This document shows positions 31,412 to 35,359 of a stretch of 35,359 nucleotides of DNA, piece after piece (position 1 is the stretch's first letter; every line of letters starts with the position of its first letter). The notes below the pieces were generated by a model. The model was not told the DNA's origin, ran no database searches, and saw only the letters and a list, made by a program, of their open reading frames with translations. Location of the stretch: positions 1 to 35,359 of the forward strand of contig JABANP010000531.1 in NCBI GenBank assembly GCA_013115135.1, in the 5' to 3' direction. This DNA comes from Perkinsus olseni. Its lineage: Eukaryota > Perkinsozoa > Perkinsida > Perkinsidae. The position numbers and the translations under genes are program-made.

Positions 31412-33414
31412 TCACCAGCGCGAATACCGCGCTCATCAGACAACATCGCAGACAACCATCCATAGACCGTTTTAGAATCTACCAACAAGTGAAGGCACTT
31501 AACATTCCAAGCGATAGCAAGGTTAAGACCTTTAATAACGCTATTTAATTCCAACACATTTATATGTGTCCGGGAATTTCTTGGTAGCAACCAGCATGCA
31601 TCTTCCACACTATCGCCAGAGGCAGCAAGAAGAGTGACTCCTATGGCAGTAGCTGAAGCATCAACATAAACTCTCCACGGCGATGATGTGGAAGTAGTAT
31701 TATTAACAGCCCAAATACCTTTCACCGGATCATCGCCCTTGAGCTTTTCAGCCAGCTCCCGAGCGCAACGCTCAACATAAGCAGGCACCAACGTGTCCCA
31801 ACCAGGTGTAGAAGAACAACCTGACACAGGCGTAGAAGCCAACCTCTTGAGAACACTAGTATAAGGCCTCAGCCAATTACATATAGGGTAATGACCAGTC
31901 AATCGACCGGTCCAAGAGAAGACGGCTCGACGAGTGAGCCTCGCTGGAAGCTCCAGAGAAATATCAGGTCGCCGACCCCAATGTAGCACACCACCTGGAG
32001 AGGGATACAATTGTAATCCCAGCACCCTAGCACTACCCGAATCCAAGGATTCTGGTTCCTTAGAAGGCAAGTGGAACTGATCAAAACGGTGGCGGACCTT
32101 GTCGACGAGAGCTGGAGGACCATAAACATACAGGTCATCCACATAGTTATCAACATCTGATAAGGAGAAGTTACCAGATGATAAGATAAAACGAATAATG
32201 GAGTTCATTACTCTTGGAGCCACACACACTCCGAAAATCATTCTCGTTATGACAAACTTCTGACCACGATATACCACCACTTGATACCGGTAAAGGGAGG
32301 GATCCACCTTCACCTGTAGATAACATTTTTTAAGATCAACGATCTTGCCATGACCACCACGAACGCGCCAACGACGAAGCTTGTCTTGACAGGAGACATT
32401 CTCGAACCCAGGCGTGTTCAAGATAAACTTATTCAAAAACCGTGCATCGACAACTGGCCGAATCGGAGAAGAGACCTTATGCAACTGTCGAACCTTCATC
32501 AATGGATAAACATTACCAATCGGGCCATGGGCCTTCTCACTATAGGGTATCATCCAACCATTCTTAATCCATTGCTGGATTTCAGCATCATACAGTTCTC
32601 TTTCAGCATCTGTAAGGGGCGAAGAGTACTCAGTCACGCCAGAACCAACTACGCCAGTAGGTGGCTCACCATCGGCCCACACCCATTTGTAAGTCCAGCA
32701 TTTCTCCTTTGTAGTCCACCATGCAGTGAAATCAGGAGCACTGAGAGTCACATCACCATTGGAACTCTTAGTAACATGGATATGGCGAGAAAGCCGGTGA
32801 TCATTACTATCTTCTACCGAAACATCGGGCTTTTCGGATAATGGCACGTTTGGAATACCGACAGAACTACCGGTTGCAGCACTCACCGCTGAGACCACAT
32901 TAACTGCATGAACAGAATGCAGATGACCGTCTCCATCATATGATACCGTGAGGCCACCGAACACTCGACTGATGATGTCTGAACCGAGCAACAAGTCACC
33001 ATGTACAACATCCAGAGACTCCACAACGCGGAATTCCCACGCAAAGGCCTTTCCCAGCCTTACGCTACCGCTATTGCGCTCTATCAACAGTCTTACAGTT
33101 CCCAGACACTTCACAGGTTCACCAGTCACAGCACACAAAGGTGATCCCGTTGCCACCGACGGAGATAAACCTAGCTTCGTAACCAAACGTGTAGACACCA
33201 AACTGGCCTCAGAGCCAGTATCTAAGACAGCAACACCAGAAATTCGGCGTTCAACATCCACAAAAGAAGATGCGGAAGAAGCTCGACAGACCGAAACCAA
33301 GATACGAGGGGTAGTAACGGAGTGTTGTAAGGTAGAGGCACTTACAACACATCCGACAGAAACGGGCTCTCGCTCCCCTCCTTCGACGGGAGCCCTTTGC
33401 AGTTTCCCTGCAAC
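31369..33414 (-). CDS. pol: Retrotransposon Pol, part 1: protease, reverse transcriptase, start of RNase H
   Basis: Reached from gag by -1 frameshift; the first Met in frame is 33300, but translation probably begins as a fusion. Counting from that Met, the aspartic protease site VLDTGSEASLVS is at residues 25-36. RT motif A is IVDLKKCYLQV (Asp 322), the fingers/palm segment is FGVCVAPRVMN, and the catalytic YVDD is at residues 386-389 (32134-32145). RNase H begins after a connection domain: VYVDASA (Asp 547), VLELNS (Glu 584) and LLVDSK (Asp 608). The frame stops at 31369, before the last RNase H motif, which continues in the -1 frame. Confidence 0.9.
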   Translation of the reverse strand, partial: VAGKLQRAPVEGGEREPVSVGCVVSASTLQHSVTTPRILVSVCRASSASSFVDVERRISGVAVLDTGSEASLVSTRLVTKLGLSPSVATGSPLCAVTGEPVKCLGTVRLLIERNSGSVRLGKAFAWEFRVVESLDVVHGDLLLGSDIISRVFGGLTVSYDGDGHLHSVHAVNVVSAVSAATGSSVGIPNVPLSEKPDVSVEDSNDHRLSRHIHVTKSSNGDVTLSAPDFTAWWTTKEKCWTYKWVWADGEPPTGVVGSGVTEYSSPLTDAERELYDAEIQQWIKNGWMIPYSEKAHGPIGNVYPLMKVRQLHKVSSPIRPVVDARFLNKFILNTPGFENVSCQDKLRRWRVRGGHGKIVDLKKCYLQVKVDPSLYRYQVVVYRGQKFVITRMIFGVCVAPRVMNSIIRFILSSGNFSLSDVDNYVDDLYVYGPPALVDKVRHRFDQFHLPSKEPESLDSGSARVLGLQLYPSPGGVLHWGRRPDISLELPARLTRRAVFSWTGRLTGHYPICNWLRPYTSVLKRLASTPVSGCSSTPGWDTLVPAYVERCARELAEKLKGDDPVKGIWAVNNTTSTSSPWRVYVDASATAIGVTLLAASGDSVEDACWLLPRNSRTHINVLELNSVIKGLNLAIAWNVKCLHLLVDSKTVYGWLSAMLSDERGIRAGDFFTRFWYRGVFAS
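31405..31411 (-). other. T7 run and -1 frame change inside RNase H
   Basis: On the coding strand a run of seven T reads T TTT TTT in the pol frame. The downstream pol segment is in the -1 frame, and that frame is closed by TGA immediately upstream of the run (31414-31412). The shift therefore has to occur at or just after the run. It is either a second -1 slippage site or a one-base loss from an eight-T run in this copy. Confidence 0.75.
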
Positions 33415-34250
33415 TCAGAAGCACTATCAGAGACAGTAACCGGTGACTTTGATGATGACGATGATGAGGATACCGATTCAGTGGCATTAACGGCGGCAGC
33501 TACTTGAGGATTAGCCGAACCGAAGAATGGCTTCTTATGTGGACAATTCCGCCTCACATGACCGACTTCTCCACACTTAAAACAGATCACATTCCGTTTG
33601 GAACCCACTACCTTGTGTGACTGAGTAGAAGCTCCGCGACTCGTAGTAATAGCAGTAGTAGGCCTTCTCGAGTGTCCAACACCAGCAACCAAATAAGAGG
33701 AATCCGCTTCCGTCGGAGCATGCAGCAGTACCCGAGCCCGTGCAATAGCATGATCTAAATTGAGCTGTCCTTCAGTGGCAGCTGCAAGGCGAACTTGCAC
33801 ACTTACTTGATCAGGAAGACCATCAACGAACTGCTGAGCAAGTACCAAGGGGCAAGATGAAGGTGGCGTGCCTGAAAGGCTTAGCAATCTTTTCAGATCA
33901 GCTAAATACACGTCTACCGTCTCCCCCGGCCGATACCGACGTTGCTGAAATCGTTTCCAACAATCAGCTTTGGTCGGAGCGAAACCTCGATTCATCGCAA
34001 GCACGAGGGCTTGCTTAGTAGCCTTGTCAGCGGGCGGCAATTGGCTATAATAGCAAAAAGCGCTACGCTCAAAAAACAGGGGAAGCAACTCCAACTGCTT
34101 AGCGTCATCCCATCCTTGAACCGTAGAAACCAACTCAAACTTGGACAACCACTCATCAAACCGACCATAGTCATCTTCCTCACCAGAATAACGTCGTAGT
34201 ACTTGATCAATTTTTAAACTCATTGGTGTACGTATAGTCCTTGTTGCCAA
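33342..34250 (-). CDS. gag: Retrotransposon Gag
   Basis: A 302-residue structural protein that would form the virus-like particle. The N-terminal half is a retrotransposon capsid-type helical domain (W-L-x-K-FE near the start, then FQQRRYRPGETVDVYLADL, a typical motif). A single CCHC zinc knuckle, CFKCGEVGHVRRNCPH, binds RNA. A Ser-rich tail precedes the stop. The last 73 nt overlap the pol frame and contain the -1 frameshift signal. The first Met is at 34250; a second at 34223 (MSLKIDQV) is also plausible. Confidence 0.9.
   Translation of the reverse strand: MATRTIRTPMSLKIDQVLRRYSGEEDDYGRFDEWLSKFELVSTVQGWDDAKQLELLPLFFERSAFCYYSQLPPADKATKQALVLAMNRGFAPTKADCWKRFQQRRYRPGETVDVYLADLKRLLSLSGTPPSSCPLVLAQQFVDGLPDQVSVQVRLAAATEGQLNLDHAIARARVLLHAPTEADSSYLVAGVGHSRRPTTAITTSRGASTQSHKVVGSKRNVICFKCGEVGHVRRNCPHKKPFFGSANPQVAAAVNATESVSSSSSSSKSPVTVSDSASELQGNCKGLPSKEGSESPFLSDVL
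33364..33408 (-). promoter_or_regulatory. Programmed -1 ribosomal frameshift signal, gag to pol
   Basis: In the gag frame the coding strand reads G GGA AAC at 33408-33402, a canonical X-XXY-YYZ slippery heptamer. It is followed by a 6-8 nt spacer and GC-rich stem-loops: GCTCCC (33393-33388) with GGGAGC (33377-33372), or GGGCTC (33395-33390) with GAGCCC (33369-33364). Pol is in the -1 frame, and its frame is open only from 33414, so the heptamer lies within the 73-nt overlap. The two stems may be alternatives. Confidence 0.8.
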
Positions 34251-34261
34251 TACTAATCAGA

Positions 34262-34280
34262 GTCCTGGGTCTGGGCACCA
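34262..34280 (-). other. Candidate primer-binding site
   Basis: On the coding strand, four bases after the 5' LTR, the sequence starts TGGTGCCCAGACCCAGG. The leading TGG is complementary to a tRNA CCA end, as expected for tRNA-primed minus-strand synthesis. I cannot name the tRNA. Confidence 0.6.
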
Positions 34281-34284
34281 GAAA

Positions 34285-34457
34285 TGTTATGGAATACCGC
34301 AGTGATTAGCAAACCCAACACCAAGTGAGCTTGGAGTGATATAACTTATGTACAAATACTCAATGGGAGAGCACTACAGCTTATACAGCTTGAATCCGCT
34401 GAGGGACACACATCTGAATATCCAACACAGCGCAATAACAATGATCATTCTATCACA
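34285..34457 (-). repeat. 5' LTR of the retrotransposon
   Basis: A 173-bp direct copy of the LTR at 29323-29495 with C at 34310. It lies upstream of gag, so promoter and transcription start of the element are expected inside it. No TATA box is obvious. Confidence 0.95.
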
Positions 34458-34466
34458 CCCTTCCGA

Positions 34467-34481
34467 GGCTCGGAATCCGAG
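34467..34481. repeat. Short palindrome
   Basis: GCTCGGA-A-TCCGAGC, two 7-base arms around a single A, directly right of the element's flank. It belongs to a palindrome-rich patch that also contains AAAAATT...AATTTTT about 15-45 bases further right. Confidence 0.6.
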
Positions 34482-34618
34482 CTCAGAGAAAAATTGCCCG
34501 TTTAAGTGCTAATTTTTGCCGAGCTCACTTTCCGAGAGCTAGTAAATTCACTTTCTCACGGATTCTGTCCAATTCTCACGGAAAAATCTCGCTCGCCCAA
34601 AATTCCCGAACCCTCCAT

Positions 34619-34857
34619 TTAGTTGGAGTAGTGATTCTGGTAGTGGCGGATCGGCATCTCTGGCCTTCGACTCGGATCGGCGCCTCGTCGATGGGTCCTT
34701 CCGTCCTTGAATTGGCAGTTTCCACATCCTAAATTCACTATGAGGTCAGAATAGTAGCTCTGATAGTGATGGATCGGACTCTCCGGCCTCCGAGTCGGAT
34801 GGGCTCCTGGCTGAGAGCTCTTCCCGCTCATGAAGAGTCAGTTTCCACATCCTTTTT
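34619..34857. repeat. Two diverged tandem copies, period about 123 bp
   Basis: The segment ending CAGTTTCCACATCC occurs at 34716-34729 and again at 34839-34852. The preceding about 100 bp align in both copies (GGATCGG, CTCT/CC GGCC, GAGTCGGAT/ACTCGGATC blocks) with clear divergence. A minus-strand frame across both translates to two similar peptides (GAHPTRRPESPIHHYQ and GADPSRRPEMPIRHYQ). This shows the repeat but not necessarily coding. Confidence 0.75.
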
Positions 34858-34891
34858 TTATCGCGCGGTCAGTTTAGTAACTCCAGCCAGC

Positions 34892-34925
34892 TGAACTGGA
34901 GGCATTCCAGTTGGCCTCCAGTTCA
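34892..34925. repeat. 12-bp perfect inverted repeat
   Basis: TGAACTGGAGGC (34892-34903) and GCCTCCAGTTCA (34914-34925) flank a 10-nt loop. It lies between the two tandem-repeat pairs. A duplicated GAGAGGGATGCA follows at about 34933-34962. Confidence 0.85.
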
Positions 34926-34977
34926 TCCCCGGAGAGGGATGCATCTGGGAGAGGGATGCAGTTCATTTGTTATCATG

Positions 34978-35121
34978 CCTTCCACCAAGAGGGGGAAGAA
35001 GCCTTTAGGATCACTGTTCTACACGGCGTGGTCAACTCTGTCATTTAGTGAGCAAAATGTTTTTGTTCTGCTGAATTCCGTGTCGTTGTCATCAGTTCCG
35101 CAGGAGTCCTGCGTCGCTTAG
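34978..35121 (+). CDS. Possible small open frame, 47 aa
   Basis: ATG at 34978 starts MPSTKRGKKPLGSLFYT and runs to TAG at 35121. It has a basic N-terminus and mixed composition without triplet runs, unlike most local frames. No family is recognised, and it sits between repeat units, so it may be part of an unknown mobile or repeat sequence. Confidence 0.2.
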   Translation, partial: PSTKRGKKPLGSLFYTAWSTLSFSEQNVFVLLNSVSLSSVPQESCVA

Positions 35122-35150
35122 CGCTATTCGTGATCCAAATAATTCATCTC

Positions 35151-35358
35151 GAGTTGTAGTGTCTCAGTTGACTGCCTTCTCACTACATATTTCAAGATCG
35201 GACCATGACCCGGAGACCTATAGGTTACATAGATGTTGATATGCTTGAGTTCTCGAACCCATGATTGGTTCTGGTCGAGTTGTAGTGTCTCAGTTGCCTG
35301 CCTTCTCACTACAGACTTCAAGATCGGATCATGACCCGAAGCCCTATAGGTTACAGAG
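35151..35358. repeat. Tandem repeat, period 126 bp, running to the window edge
   Basis: Two copies of an about 80-bp block, GAGTTGTAGTGTCTCAG... to ...CTATAGGTTACA, start at 35151 and 35277. They are about 90% identical by eye, and a 45-bp spacer separates them. The second copy ends at the window boundary, so the array may continue. Confidence 0.85.
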
Positions 35359-35359
35359 A

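Larger units (their letters stand above)
29323..34457 (-). mobile_element. Nearly intact LTR retrotransposon (gag-PR-RT-RNaseH-IN)
   Basis: A 5135-bp element transcribed leftward. It has two 173-bp LTRs, a primer-binding site next to the right LTR, a polypurine tract next to the left LTR, and gag, protease, RT, RNase H and integrase in that order. That order fits Ty3/gypsy and BEL/Pao types. The integrase zinc finger and CCHC gag look Ty3-like. The region after YVDD (VLGLQL, LTRRAVFSWTGRL, GWDTLVP) resembles BEL/Pao, so I leave the family open. The LTRs differ at one position (29348 T, 34310 C), which indicates a recent insertion. The short direct repeat CACCCT at 29317-29322 and 34456-34461 marks the target duplication (CCCT if the LTR is taken to end in CACA). 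Coding is open except for two -1 frame changes, listed separately. Confidence 0.9.
29306..34468. other. Split inverted repeat: insertion target hairpin
   Basis: Without the element and one copy of the target duplication, the flanks read CTCGGAA (29306-29312), nine bases, TTCCGAG (right of 34460). That is a 7-bp perfect inverted repeat with the insertion point in or beside its loop. Directly to the right lies another near-palindrome (see 34467-34481). Confidence 0.65.

Noticed and set aside
29386..33439. Plus-strand frames across the retrotransposon
   Set aside because: They are antisense shadows of gag and pol; the minus strand has all the domain motifs.
29323..34457. Classification as an endogenous retrovirus
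   Set aside because: There is no envelope-like frame; integrase stops directly at the polypurine tract, so it is an LTR retrotransposon.

Overview
This is eukaryotic nuclear DNA, most likely from an alveolate protist with a flagellate stage and an apical complex. A Perkinsus-like organism is my best guess, but that is inference and not something the sequence proves. Genes are split by many very short GT-AG introns (mostly 40-60 nt). Coding and non-coding DNA are both saturated with triplet runs (CAN, GTA, GAT, CTG), so most long open frames are artefacts of repeats. I rebuilt gene models by requiring every intron to have GT/AG ends and to keep the reading frame, and by family motifs. Where a model passes both tests I give exon coordinates.

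Layout, left to right: a low-complexity multi-exon gene (366-3951, +); about 1.3 kb with no clear gene; an Mpv17/PMP22-family membrane protein (5242-6129, +); a TylF-like SAM methyltransferase (7454-6570, -); a ten-exon acidic/coiled-coil gene of unknown family (9419-7709, -); a tRNA-like pol III element in the divergent promoter gap; an MFS sugar transporter (9764-11928, +); a short SAS-6-like protein without a coiled coil (12375-13526, +); a Golgi GT13 (GnT-I/POMGnT1-type) N-acetylglucosaminyltransferase (13584-16648, +); a CCDC40-like axonemal coiled-coil gene (16829 to about 20312, +); a JmjC/cupin gene (21809-20396, -); and a very long gene (28611-21811, -).

The most unusual feature is that last gene. 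A frame-consistent 14-exon model (about 1971 residues) joins a diphosphoinositol-polyphosphate-phosphohydrolase-like Nudix domain, a long low-complexity linker and an inositol-polyphosphate-kinase (IPK) domain in one polypeptide. If transcription confirms it, one protein would carry both the kinase that can make inositol pyrophosphates and the Nudix enzyme that can remove them.

The right end holds a young, nearly intact LTR retrotransposon on the minus strand (29323-34457; LTRs differ at one base). It has gag, protease, RT, RNase H and integrase, a textbook -1 frameshift signal between gag and pol, and a second T7 -1 shift point inside RNase H. It sits in the loop of a small inverted repeat. 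Beyond it lie two pairs of diverged about 125-bp tandem repeats running to the window edge.

SAS-6-like, CCDC40 and the GT13 enzyme lie consecutively on one strand, consistent with a flagellated cell with an N- or O-glycan-processing Golgi. There is no sign of operons; the spacing is that of a compact eukaryotic genome.
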